A stretch of DNA of 64,000 nt from Xestospongia muta (Eukaryota; Porifera; Demospongiae; Haplosclerida; Petrosiidae). Location: contig OY848918.1 of NCBI GenBank assembly GCA_963693285.1, forward strand, positions 13,204,263 to 13,268,262, in the 5' to 3' direction. Of the stretch, positions 25,627 through 39,000 are shown one piece after another (positions within the stretch are counted from its first letter, which is position 1; every line of letters begins with the position of its first letter). The translations under genes and the position numbers were made by a program. The notes beneath the pieces are model-generated. The model searched no databases. It saw only the letters and a program-made list of their open reading frames with translations, and had not been told where the DNA came from.

Positions 25627-25996
25627 TGTTCACTTTCTTAATTAACTTGTATTTATTATTATTGTTATACATGGAGTGTTGTTATTTGTTTGTTTATTAT
25701 TTGTTGTTATTGTGTGATTTATTAGTAGTGTTGTATATTGCATCTTTGTGTTTATATGGTATATATATTACAAAATATATTATATTAAATTATCAACTTT
25801 GTTATAATACTGGTCTTTTAAGCTTTAATATACATTGTCAGCGAGTACATACTCCATAATACATAGCGTGAGTGGGGCTAACTGAGAGGTGTGGTGATTA
25901 TTACAATAACATTGTAGTTTATAAGACTAACTCAATAATTCGTTTCATTGGTATTTTTTTGTTATGAAAAAGCGACATTCAGCAAAATAAATTGCT
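25627..25996. other. Short intergenic region between RhoGEF and receptor
   Basis: 370 bp, T-rich after the RhoGEF stop. Must contain the RhoGEF polyadenylation site and the receptor promoter. The hydrophobic open frame starting at 25,626 is low-complexity and not credited. Confidence 0.6.
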
Positions 25997-28900
25997 ATGG
26001 TAGTGACACATATTTTTGTTTGTGCTCTACTGATTCCATGGAGTACTACTGTTGTAATGTCAGCTGCAAAATTTGGTAATCTTCCTCCAAGACCAAGCAC
26101 AGGTAAGTCCTAGGTTATCAGATAACAGAGTACTATAGCCAGATTTATAGAACAGTAACATAACTGATATGTATAGTTGATACTGGCTAAACTTGTTGGT
26201 TAAGTTCATAGTTCATAGAACTATGTACTGATGGCTAATACATTCATTGTATAGGTGTGCGTCTTTATCTTGGTGAGAATGACACTGTACTACCAGATTA
26301 TTCCATGATATCAGCTAGTCAGTTTCATGATATTAATTCAGAAAACTCTAGGACAAATGATGGATTGTGGTGTCAAAGTGCTAACAATGGATCGACAATA
26401 GGAGTGTGGTATCTTCCCAATGGTACACAAGTACCCACTGAAGATATTGATGGTGGTAATAATTTTCCACTTCAAGCATATCATGCTACTGGTCAAGTTG
26501 GTTTGCTTAGAGACAAAACTATACAACATCACCAGGGTTTGTATACCTGTATTATTGCAGATGAGAATGGAATCAATCAGACGTTAGTGATAGCTATATA
26601 TAGAGCCACTGAGTTTAAAAGTGCAGGTATGTATCTTATTGTATATATTGATATGGTCTGTTGTTGTAGTTGGCCCTATTATTGATGGAAACATTCAGTT
26701 TGAAATGCACTCATCAAGAGATGTTGATCCTCCTAATTTTTCACTGAGTTTTAATGTAACTAAACGTCCACCTACCTACGTATCATGCACATTAAACTCA
26801 ACAGAACTTGCAATCACTATGAGCAATATAACACGTTTAACTCTAACAGCAGAGAATCCAAATATTACTGTTCAAGTATCGATCAATCTAAGGCAAAGAT
26901 TAGGTGGAATGTATCGATGTACTGTTTCCAATGTTGGAGTGCTTAATGATGTGAATGTGAAGCCTGGTGTTACAAATAACATCAGTTTAACTGGTAAGAA
27001 CTAAATCAACAAATAAAGTTGTGTGGAGATATTTTTGTCACATAAACTAGCTATAAACTTAGGAAATCAACTCTCTACTCTATTACTGATTGTTCTGATT
27101 CCACAGTTACAGGTACTCCGACCAATCTTAGTTCAACTCGACTCAATTTAACTTCGGTTCTACTGACTTGGTCTGCTCCAGATAGTATTGATCCACCAGT
27201 GCAAGGCTATGAAATATTCTATGATAATGGTGAAAGACTTAGCCAGGTAGTTGACAATAACACACATGAGATTGTTCTTACCTCTCTTCAACCTGACATG
27301 AATTATACTGTCTTTATTGTTGCGTTTGGTGGAGATCTACCTAGTGCTCACAGTAACGTTGTAACCATATCTGCTGGTTAGTATAATAATACATAAAATA
27401 CAAGTACTTAATACTCTAGTATTTTCTTAGTATTTGTTACATGGAGTCTAATGTCCAATGGTGGTGACCCAATAGTTGTTGGAACACCGAATTTGATCAT
27501 TACTTGTGAAATATCTGTAGATATTCCTGGGATAAACTTTACATTAAGATGGCATGATCCAGACTTTAACATCATTACAGATGCCTCCATTTACAGTTAT
27601 ACTGTTAACAGTATATCTACTCAGATAAGTAACTTCACAATTTCTCAAGTGACATTGTCTCATGCTGGGGAATATGTGTGTACAGCAATGTTTCAAGAAT
27701 TTATAAGCATAAACAAATCCTATATTCTAAGAATTCAAAGTAAGTGCTGAGTTTTGTACTGTTAAACTTTACTATACATACATACTTACCTTACATGGTT
27801 ACCACACTATATTGTTATGATAGCTTTATCTACTATGTAACATACCTATCACTTCCTTATACACATAGTTCCTGATCCAGATGCTATTATAACTACAACT
27901 CCAGAATATGACTTGGGAGTGATTTATGAAACAAATTATGTTCTATTTGAATGTATTATTTCCAGTATATTGTCACAAATTAAAACCGAAACCATTTTAA
28001 ATGTAACATGGACAGGATCATATGGTGTAATACAATCCAATGATGCTTACCACATCAGTACAGTAATGTTAAATGAGACGAATTATCTTAGTATTTTGAA
28101 CTTAACATCTGTCAATGTCACTGTTCACAATAACACACTATACACATGCTCTGTTGTTCTCATGGTTAATGCATCCTTCACAAGATCTTCATTTATAACA
28201 TCAGGCAGAGCAAGTGCTACTTCGGACAGTTTGATAGTACAAAGTGAGCACTTGAAACTAATAATATCACTTTGAATATATACTAACTACTCTCTATCCA
28301 TTAGAGTTGCCAACAATCACTGTTGCTATTGCTCCTCATGGTGATCCTCTAATAAATAAATTGTTTTCACTAACATGTACAGTGTCAATAGATGATCAAC
28401 TAAAAGACGAATTAAATATACAATGGCTTTATAATGGTTCCAATGTCCTACAAGAGAATACAACTCAAACATACTATTCAAATGGTTCTGTGACTTTAGT
28501 CTTTAATCCTACACATATCAGTCATATCGGAGTATATACATGTTCTGCAGTCCTAACTATACCTGGTATATCTGACACAGTTAGCGATTCATTGAACTAC
28601 AATGTAGTCTTATTTGGTAAGTTTACTATGAAATGTATTTAATACAAATCTGTTATTATGACCTCAATGTGTGGGAGTTAATTGTGCACATGTGGGAGAT
28701 TACCTTTCATATGTACCATATTTCCTGTTAATGTACCACAATATCATCATTAATAATAATGACAATGTATACCTATATAGATAGTCCAGTTATAACGATA
28801 ACAGCAGATGGATCAAATTTTGCTGACAATAGTTATTCTATTACTTGCATTGCTCGAGTGCCAACTGGACAACCTATAGTGTCATGGTCATATGCAAACA

Positions 28901-31900
28901 GATCAATAGTCCAGAATGGATCATCAATTGAACTGAAACTGAAACAAGGAGTTGATAATACAATGTTGACTTTACAATTTGACCCACTCTCTTATCAACA
29001 TGCTGGTATGTACAGATGTGATGCAAATGTTGTTGAGGAATCATTTAATGGCAGTGCTAATGAGTCGTTTCCAGTATATGTACAAGGTACATTGCATGTA
29101 CTATATATATTTGTCTAATGAGCTAACAACAATTCTAAAATGTATATGCAGCTTTAATTGGAACAACTTTCAATGTTTATATAGTTATTAATTATATTCT
29201 AATAAGAATTGTTTAATTAATCTAATCTGTTTATATAGTGCCCATTCCCAGCATATTAATATCATCTGACTCTTTGTCTTCAATGCCTTATCAAGCCACT
29301 CTATTAACATTAAATTGTACAGCACATGTCAACAGTGACCAATAATATTGCCTTTAGTTACTGGTGATTACAATGTAGGCAGCAACCTGTCTGTTCTATG
29401 TACTATTGACATTATTGATAATCTAGTCAATGTCAGTGTTAATTCTAGCATTGTGAAAGTTGAAGAAAGTTCAAGAGTAACACTAGTTGATAATACTTTA
29501 TCAGACAATATCACATTATATTTATTATATGCACCATTAAAAGCATCCCATAGTGGCATGTATGAGTGTCAAGTCATGCTTGTCCAGTCATCAATCAACT
29601 ATGAAGCTGTATATAAATGTACATTTAATGTGAATGTAACAAGTAAGTGCATTATGCATGTAATAAGTGATCAGGTTGTTACAGTACTTTATAAACTGAG
29701 CTATTGTCTGAATTCATTTTTCTCACTGTAGTCCCACCACCTGATATTATAGTGTCCATTGAACCATCTGATGCTGGTACACTGATTGAAGGCACATACA
29801 TTGACTTAGTTTGTATTCCTCTTATTGGGGGTATCAGTGATGTCTCCATTAATGTCACTATCACTTGGATTCGTAATGAAAATGTTTTAACTAATTCAAC
29901 TGAATACACTATAACTAAAACGTCAGAGCCATACGGTAGCATTCTTCGCATTGAAGAGTTGCAATTCAACAGAGATAATTTAGCCAACTATACATGTACA
30001 GTCAAAATATTTGACAATTTTTATATTACTGGTAATGAAAATAGTTCAATTGTTACTTTATTGGTGAAAGGTAAATATTATCACTTATTATTTTACAATC
30101 TTACTCTGTATAGATTTTACATCTAATAATGTTACAACATCCATCACTTACTCAAACCCACCTATTGCTGGAGATCAGTTCATAATGACTTGTAATGTAT
30201 TAGTGCCAATGAGATTGGCCCATGGGCCTAGTAGTATCACTTGGGAACCTGAAATGATGCATGAATTGACAGGAGTAGTAGGAAATATCACCAGAAATGG
30301 CAATATATTCTTATTCCCTCTCACTTTTAATCAACTAACAACTGACGATGCAATTCCATATTATTGCAAAGTGAACTTTCAAGATTTTAGTGTCAGTAGC
30401 AGTGCCACTATCATTCTAAAAGTTAAAAGTATGATATATGTATCAAATTCATTAATAGCATTTATATTTCTGTTTAGTTCCTCCACCAACAGTCTCTATA
30501 ACATCAATTCCTGATCTCATTTATGAGAGTACTGAACTTAATCTGACTTGTATTGTTTTAAAACCAGATTCAGTTCATGTGGCAGTGGAGGTCGATATAA
30601 AATGGCTAAGATCTAATGGCACAGAGATAGTTAATGATAATCATGTCAAGGTTACTAATGTCATATCATTAGATGCTGATGAAGTCTTTCAAAAGTCACT
30701 GATTTTTAATCCTGTCGATAATGGTGACTATAGCAACTATAATGATACTGGCAATTACACTTGTCAAGCGGATATTAAATCAGAGCATCCAGGGGTTATT
30801 GAAAACACAAACATGTCTTTCTTTTATGTCAGTGTCAAAAGTAAGCTACTCTGGTATATTTGTTTTCAAATTGGAAATATTATTGTGAGATTTCTATAAA
30901 TGATGTAACAAGTTATGTAGGTCAGTCAGGAGACTTGTTGTGAATACTTTAGTATATTGATCTTTTAAGATAATTGCTAAGGCAGTAGTTGTTTAATGTT
31001 GTATAGTTAAGTGTATATCTAATTGATTTTGCATACAAAAAGCATATTGTGTTTTACTAAACTAAATGAAGAATTAATTTATGTTTCCACTATAGACCTG
31101 CCTCCCTTGTCTGTGAATATATCTACAACTGGCTCAACTGATTTTGGCCAAACTTTCAGTCTAATTTGCACAGCTAACTTAATTCCAGGACTATTACTTA
31201 CATGGACAAAAAATAATGAACCTTTGGATTTTCACACAATATCAGTAACAGAAATGGATGAGAATGATTTCAAGTCACTTACAGCTAAATTTACTAGTTT
31301 AACTTATGACATGAGTGGTGTGTATATATGTTTAGCAGAATATAATATCTCCATCACAAATGATGCTGAATCAAAAGAAGTACAATATATATTAAATGTT
31401 ACCAGTAAGTTTTTAAACCTTTTAGTGACTTGTAATATTTTTATTTAATGTACTCCTTACTCTTTAAGGTTTTAGTGGACCACAAAATTTCACTGTTTCT
31501 CAAGTATCTCCATTTCAACTTCAGCTACAATGGTCACCTCCCAGTAATCCTATTGGCCCCTTTAATTATTATCACATTAACGTAACCTTTAACAATGGTA
31601 GTTCACCACTGGTGAAACAGATAGATGCTAATCAAACTGAATACCTTTTAAAAGAACTGTCTCCTTATCAATTTGTTATCGTTGAGATTTCAGCTCATTA
31701 TGAGGATGGTAATGGACCTGTTGCAAAACTCAGCCAATACACAGCACAATATGGTACAATTTTTATTTTTACATTATCTATAGTATTCATTGTTTAATAT
31801 ATTAATATGAGTTGCATTTAGTAGCAAATTATTTCTTTCATTTTAAAGGTGCAGGACCTGTTAGAAACTTAAACATTTCAACTGTCAATATATCTACTGT

Positions 31901-34824
31901 GGTAGTTAGTTGGCTACCTCCTGAAGAGGCTAATGGTATTATAGAACGTTATAATATTTCATTGAGAATATATCAAGGAAATGAATTACAAAAATATAAT
32001 ACATCAGAAAACCAACTAACTCGTATTATTAAAGAACTAGGTTAGTATAATTTCTTACTACACGACTATCTAATTATCATGTACAACAATTTCAACAGAA
32101 ATTGCAATACCATATGAGATCATTATTTGGGCTGTAAATGGTGCTGGTGATGGAATGTCAACAACAAAAGTATTCTTTGTGATGGAAGGAGGTATGTAGA
32201 AGTTATCTCTTAAAAGACATGATTGCAGCGGCATTTGCTGCTTAAAATTGCCAAAATAGTCATATACGTTCAATATAATATTTCAATAAAACATTTGTGT
32301 ATAATTTTCTTTCAGTTCCTCCTGCTGTGACTGGTCTTAATGTTTCACGTCTCAACGGCACTCATATGAGAGTTGAATGGGATCCCATATCACTGACTCA
32401 GTCTAGAGGTTTCATAAAACAATACGAAGTATGGTATGATGAACTAAGGGAAACAAAATGCGAAATCCCTTCAGTAGTTGTCCCATTTAATGAAACCTTT
32501 GTAATTATCAGTGATCTGAATCCCACTAGTGCATATAATGTGTCAGTTATTGCCAACAATAGTGCAGGTTCTGGAGAAGTCACCAATATCATGATGGTTG
32601 ATCGTAAGTTATACATATATGCATCAGATAATGAATAATGCTAATGACTGATTGTAGGGCCAGAGACATCCATGTTTGAAATAAGTGGAAAAGATTTTCT
32701 GTCCTGTTCAGATTGGACGGTAAGTGATTTTTGATCAATACATCCACCTTTTCATGATATCTTATACCATTTCTAACTTCATTTTGTTGTATTTTGTAGA
32801 GCTCTGTTAAAGATTTTATTAAGATGTTGATACGTAATACAGTAATGACAACAATTAGAAACAATTGTAACTGTTGTTTTGAGGAGAGGTACATCAGTGG
32901 AGACATTTTACTATGTAATGATATAACCTTGACCAATGTCGTTTATAAAGCCAATATCACAGCTTATGGGTCAATATCTAGTAAGCAACTTAAACAGTGG
33001 ATAACTAACATATCCTGTTACACTCAATATGGAGGAAATAATGGGAGCATTTGTTTGCAAACATTTTCCTCATCAGTGTCGACAACCAACACTGCTTCTC
33101 CATCAGTTACGTCTACAAGTACTGAGGATGCACAAGCAAATTTTCACTCAATTCTGATTATCTCTATTTTAATTCCAATGTTTATTTTACTTTTAGTTTT
33201 AGTGTGGATCTGTGTAGTAGTCAGTATACTTCTAAGAAGATCTGCTAATAAGAAAGACAGGTGAGATAAAATCACTCTTGCCACTGAATAACCATAACTA
33301 GAAGCCACAAGTTGTTACATCTGATCAATACTATTGTATATTATTTATGTTTTTTTTGTTAGATATAAGTCTGGTCAAGTTTCATTAGAAATGAGTATGT
33401 ATGCAACCAATAATGCATACAATGACACTTTTATAATGTCATCAAATGAAATATATGAAACAGAATCTTTCTATGAAGAAGTAGATGTTGCAGTAATAGA
33501 ATCCATACAGAGTCGTGCATTGCCACCAAAACCAAATAGTGCAACACACAATGAAAGTATAGAATTAGGTAGAGTTCTCTCTGTTTCCATACCACCTACT
33601 CATGATGCAGAAGACTATGCAATTCCTTCTCCTGTAAGATCTAGTCACCAAGGATCCAACAGTACTTTGATTTCAACAGACCAATCAGTTCATTTGCTAA
33701 CACCTCCTTTGTCTACATCATCATTTATATCAAATAGTACACCAGCTTTAGACCAAGGGAACAAGGAAGCCAGATCATTTGACGTTGGAATGAATGAATA
33801 TCCCAGAGGATCCCAAAAGGCTGGATCAAGCTTAAGTTTGCCTCGATGTGCTAATGATATGGATGGTTATGCTGCAATTACAAGAGATCAACGAAACCAA
33901 TCTGCTACATTAAGACCATTTCCAATAGCAGAAGTGGCACAAGAGTATGAAGCACCTTCTGATTTACTAAATACAGCACAAAGAGAATGTGATTTGCCAA
34001 AAAGGTTAAAATCAAGTGAATTTGAAAATTCTCAAAGCTCTGAAGGACAGGAAACCACAGTATTAAGCAATGGTTTTTTAAGGGCACAGTCTACTTTAGA
34101 AAAACCACCACAAGACTATGAAGTTCCAATATCTTCAGTTTCTTCAACAGATGATATCTTCGTTTCTACACAAAATACTCAACAATTTAGCCAGAGTGAG
34201 CATAAATCATCACAAGAATATGAAGTACCCATTTCTTCAGTATCTTCAATAAATGATGTATTCTGCAATCTTACTGCCACACAACAATCAGTTTTCGATT
34301 CAACAGGAGAGTATGCAGTACCATATCACAAAGAACATAACAATGTGACCTCAGAAACGCGACAGGAGAATGACCCACGAGATTATGAAATTCCTGTATC
34401 TTCAGTTTCTCTGACAGATTATAACAGTGTAACACAAAAGCAGCAATCAGTTCTGGGATCAACTAGTCTAGGAGAATACGTAAAGCTATCTGATGACAAA
34501 ATTAAAGGCTGTGCAAATGTGGATCCTGATGTGTGTGATGTAAAATTGACACAAGAATCGGAAGTCCTAATATCTGTATCGGACAATGATGATGAGTCCG
34601 GTGGAAGTCAAGAACCTACACTAGATAAACTAGGCTATACATATGCTGTAGTCAACAAGAAAAAAAAGAAAACTACTTCAATGAAGACTGATGAAGCAAC
34701 TGACTGTACAGTATATTATAATGTCAACGTTAGTCCAAAAACAGATAGTAAATGTCATCATTGGTACGAGAATGTTGATGTTGCTTGCAAGTCAGTAAAT
34801 GACACTCCACCAGATGAAACATAA
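25997..34824 (+). CDS. Single-pass Ig/FN3 receptor with tyrosine-motif tail
   Basis: Exons: 25997-26102, 26255-26626, 26670-26993, 27107-27376, 27431-27739, 27869-28243, 28305-28616, 28781-29086, 29358-29642, 29732-30070, 30114-30428, 30478-30840, 31096-31404, 31469-31753, 31849-32040, 32099-32191, 32316-32603, 32658-32719, 32800-33260, 33363-34824. Total 6,828 nt, 2,275 residues. Hydrophobic signal peptide at 1-25. Nearly every ectodomain exon is one domain with phase 1-1 borders: Ig 1-2 (36-267), FN3 (to 357), Ig 3-6 (to 791), Ig 7-11 (to 1328), FN3 2-4 (to 1614). Ig exons show the Cys...Trp...Y-x-C pattern (GMYRC, GVYTC, GEYVC). A Cys-rich juxtamembrane block, a membrane span near 1751-1778 and a 490-residue tail follow. 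No kinase or phosphatase domain; presumably an adhesion or recognition receptor that recruits SH2 adaptors. Ligand unknown. Confidence 0.88.
29239..29345 (+). pseudogene. Relic half Ig exon in the receptor gene
   Basis: After a good TATATAG acceptor, a phase-1 frame encodes a typical first half of an Ig domain (VPIPSILISSD, TLLTLNCTAH) and then meets TAA at 29343-29345. The next Ig exon starts only 13 bp later at 29358 and lacks the usual first strand. The two look like fragments of neighbouring domains joined by deletion. Splicing 29086 to 29358 skips the relic in frame and is used in the gene model. Confidence 0.65.
32658..33142 (+). other. Cys-rich juxtamembrane region of the receptor
   Basis: About 160 residues between the last FN3 and the membrane span. 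They include a CNCCFEE cluster, further single Cys residues near ISGDILLC and ISCYTQYGG, then a Ser/Thr-rich stalk. It recalls SEA- or GAIN-like membrane-proximal modules in position, but I cannot assign it to a family. Confidence 0.5.
33146..34824 (+). other. Membrane span and YxxP/YxN cytoplasmic tail
   Basis: A hydrophobic stretch SILIISILIPMFILLLVLVW is followed by basic RRSANKKDR, giving type I topology. The tail contains six [D/E]Y-x-x-P sites (near 33,613, 33,946, 34,114, 34,216, 34,310 and 34,381), three of them in a repeated YE[V/I]P[I/V]SSVS unit. It also has EYVKL, YTYAVV, VYYNV and WYENV near the end. pYxxP is the known Crk/Nck-class SH2 target and pYxN the Grb2 target; phosphorylation here is inference. 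Confidence 0.7.
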
Positions 34825-36009
34825 TAAACAACAGATATTATAAAATAGCTATTTCTCACAGTATGTTTTAAAATTTTATGTTTGAAAATTATAAGTATGA
34901 CACTAATTTTTTAGTTTGTGTTACAAATAACTAAGCTACCTTATTGTACAAGATTATGACTCAACAACCCTTTGTTTATTGTTGTTTTTAACCATTTTAA
35001 GATTAGATCATTATTTATTTTATTTTTTATTACATTATTTTGGGTTGAGTTTAGTAAATTCAAAAAGTTATAAGTAATGTTATCTCATATGTTCCTTATA
35101 TTACAAATGTATTATGATTCATTTCATTCCAACAAATATAGACTTTTCAAAAATGTTCTCAAAATATACTAATTGTATTAGAGTATTTTAAAAAATGACT
35201 CAAATAAAAGAACCAAGAGAAGAAATCAGATCTGTTTGATATCTAAAATAAACAAGGATCATAATGCTTTGCAGTGGCAATATATTTTTACAACATTTAA
35301 GAAAATTTTGGAACCAGTTAATGAAGTGATAAATGATAAATATATTGTAAAAGAAATGTCCTTGAAACTTCATATTAATTAAAAGCATAACACATAGGAA
35401 TTATTACGAAAAAATTGCTGTTGGGGTAACACGTAGATGATTTACTGGACTCTATCATTGGTTGTACATGTGAATGTATTAATTCCATGGACTAATCAAA
35501 TTAATACAAATGTGAATGTATTAATTCCATGGACTAATCAAATTAATACAAATCAATAATCATTATAGAAATTGGAAACAATTGCACCTTTTCTGAAGTC
35601 ATGTTGAGCATTTAATTCATTCAGCTCAGGTTTGATGAGCTATTCTTTTATTATCTTATTTATTCATCTCCACAAACTAAGTATATATTACATACCATTC
35701 GTATTTGTTGGAACAATTTTAATGTTAGATTTGATTACTACCTTTCTTTACTCAGTTAACATATGTAATTATTTGTTCTAACAAGTCAAAATGTCCCTAA
35801 AGATCCAATATATGATATTAATACAAAAATCAGCCAAAAATAAACATTAACATTATTATATAGTTATGTTTGTGTAAATAATTATTTCAGCATATTTTAA
35901 AACTAGAGTTCAGCATATACAAAAACTTAATTGCAGTCAGTACATTATACTAGCTACATCACTGAAATTCTATTTTTACAAACTTATTAAACTACTTTTA
36001 TTATATCAA
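34825..36009. other. Convergent intergenic region
   Basis: AT-rich 3' flanks of the receptor (+) and the RNF213-like gene (-). AATAAA overlaps the receptor stop (34,823). A 42-bp sequence is directly repeated at 35,468-35,551. No gene seen. Confidence 0.7.
35468..35551. repeat. 42-bp direct tandem duplication
   Basis: ATGTGAATGTATTAATTCCA and the following 22 bases occur twice back to back, identical or nearly so. Confidence 0.9.
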
Positions 36010-39000
36010 CTAATGCCTTGTTTTCTTAATATCATCTTGAAGGCAGACAATCTGTTTCCATGTAGCTGCTACTTGGTCTAGAGTAATATCAGGTGGTAAC
36101 AAATCCAAGGAACTGGCAATTGACTCAAATTTGATTTGTTTGGCATACTGAAGAAGTACATCTTTCAACCTATTGTTCATAATTAATACTATAAATTATT
36201 AATACAATCATTACTTACGGTAGTTTTGCTTCTTTTACATCACACAATTGAACATATGTTTGAATAAATTCATACATCACTTCCAACAAGTTGTCCAAGA
36301 ATGACATCTTACTGACAGCCTTTTCAAGGGATAGCCTTTGGCCTTGAGATTTGTTAGTCTAAAAGTAGTAATATATAAACATACTACATTAATAAACTTA
36401 ACCTTTAAAGCAGTATTAAATTCTAGCCGTAAGACAGAAAATGGATTCTACATATAATAAGATTGATAAAATGATTAATGTCAAGTCTGTGATATTATAC
36501 CATCTTGTTGCGAACTTTAATCTTTGCCTGTTCAATGTTAAGAAGCTTCCATAATGAAACAATGTGTTCAAGACAGCAATAGTCTGCAATCTGATAAAGA
36601 AAATAGAATGAGAATCAATGCACTTCAATTATTTCCTGAATACAAAGTGATGACAGTTATATGCTTGCTTACCTTCTTGTTTCTCAATTTTCCAGACATT
36701 TGTAATTCATTTTCTATATAATCTCTTATCTTCCTTTTTGGATCTTCTTTTGCTTGCAAAAACCTCATCACCGTTTCAACTAATTCACACACTTTAGTTA
36801 TATCTGATATTGTTTTTAGTTCTGTCAAAATTTCTGGCTTAGCTTGAGAAGGTAATGGTTGCTGAAATAAAATTGAACAAAAAATGTTATAGTTTTGTGT
36901 TTAAAGTATTTACTATACCTGTGGAATGTTCTTCTTGACTGATGCAATTGTTTGAGTATTATATATCTGACTCTGCCAAGTGACTTGAGGAATTTCTAAG
37001 GTGTGTGTGATAATGCGCTTTCCAAGTACAAATCGTTGCACTAAATCTCTTTCCAATCCATCAAGATTGTACTCAATTTTGACATTGCCTGAAGAAACAG
37101 TGTAAGTGCTATGAGCACGTAATAGGTTAATAAATTCATTAGTGCAAGTGATTAAATGAGACTGATCTATTTTTAGCAAAGGAACTTCAGGAGATTTCCA
37201 AAGCCACTTTCTAAAAATTTAATAAATCAATTGTTCAAAAAATAAGGTTTACCTTTTCAAGGATTTTTCAACAAACTCACGACATTGCCTGATAAATTTG
37301 TTATGTGTTATAATGAGATGATCCATTAAGACTGTTGTGATCACTCCAGGACCACTAGTTGTTGGAATTATGAACTTCATCAATGTATCTTCAGTGATAT
37401 CTTCTTGTAGATATTCATTTTTCATTGCCTTCAAACGATCTGAAAGCAAATATAAAATTTCAGACAATAATTGTAGATATACCATAGACATATAGTTCAC
37501 AACGACACAAATTCCATGCCTTGTGAAGTGATATTAGTGATTGATGACAATGTTCTTTTGAGTGAGTATCTACAGAAATATTTTATAAATAATGTGTACT
37601 ATTGGATTAATTTAATATACCCAAATTAGCGTGATCAAGAAAGCTAGAGAAAGTCATATTTTCAATGACACTTCTTTTTTGAACATCCATTTGTTGAGTA
37701 ATAAGTCCCTGAATCATTTTCTGCATATTTAGTATGTCTGGTATCATTTGAGTAGCTTCCAAACTATGCATCTAAAAGAACAATAACAAACACATTATAA
37801 TATGAATACTAACTTCAGAAAGAAACATATAAAGAACTGAATTAGTTTCTGCAAGTCTTAAATTGAAGAACATGTATCGAAATTGTTCTATAGTTGGTTC
37901 AGGATGGACTTGCCATAAGAACTGTTCTCCATTCAATGGAGCAATATATGTAGCAGCAAACAATTGGTTGTGATCTGTAATTTAATCATATTGATAATTT
38001 TAAGTTATGAAGTTTCATACAAGGCTATTGTAAAATATAGCTAATGACTCTATGCACTAAAATAACTACAAATTATGATACATTATTGATTGCATAACTG
38101 ACAATGCAATAAGTTAAAAATATATGACATACCTTTGGTGCTTAGTATTTTCACTATTTGACTTATGGCTAAGTCAGGCTCCTATAAAAGATATAAAAGT
38201 ATGTAGGCACTTAGATAATGTACTTCAAAAATAGGTTTGACATAATTTTCATAAAAATGTTGCTCCCACTCAGTGCATTGATCATAAGAAGTCAGCTTAT
38301 CATACTTGATTACTCCTGTATATGTGATTATGATAAAAATACAATGTTATTGTCAAATCACTTGATTGTAAAATTTGAATTCCTTCTCCTTTTTGATTGA
38401 TTTCTCTCAGAACACTATGAAATAATAATGCTACTTCATCAATGGAGCGTCCTATAGCTTCAGATAGCTGTGTAATATCATCATGTAGCTGGTTCCAAAA
38501 ATACATTGGAAGATCACCCATTGGTGCTTTCCCATATAATAATTGATTGACATTCTAAATTGTTATGTAACATGTAAGAACTACAAAAATGACACACTTA
38601 CCTTTCCACTACAAGCAGCCCACAGTAGACATGAATGGATAATGCTTCTAATAATGACACTAGTTACAGCAGGGACTTTTCCTAAGGGTAAGGTTTTCTC
38701 TTTGAATGTTATAGGCACATAGCCAAACTGAAGAATATCTGGATATTTTGTACGTCTGAATTAAGAAGATAAATTAATTATCAATTTATTCAGTGAAAAC
38801 TTTAAACACCTTGTTGTCTTATCACCACACTTATTAATAATGTTACCACATTGTGGACAAGGGCACTCAATCTATAATTAAGTATAATTTTGTAGACAAA
38901 AACACATTTATATATATTTACCATTTCAAATGTGTATTGGTGACCTTGTATACATTCTGCACTTGAAACATAACAACAGTAATTACCATAGGTTAATAAA

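Noticed and set aside
33334..34824. Receptor tail as a tyrosine kinase
   Set aside because: No glycine loop, HRD or DFG motif; only short tyrosine motifs in disordered sequence.
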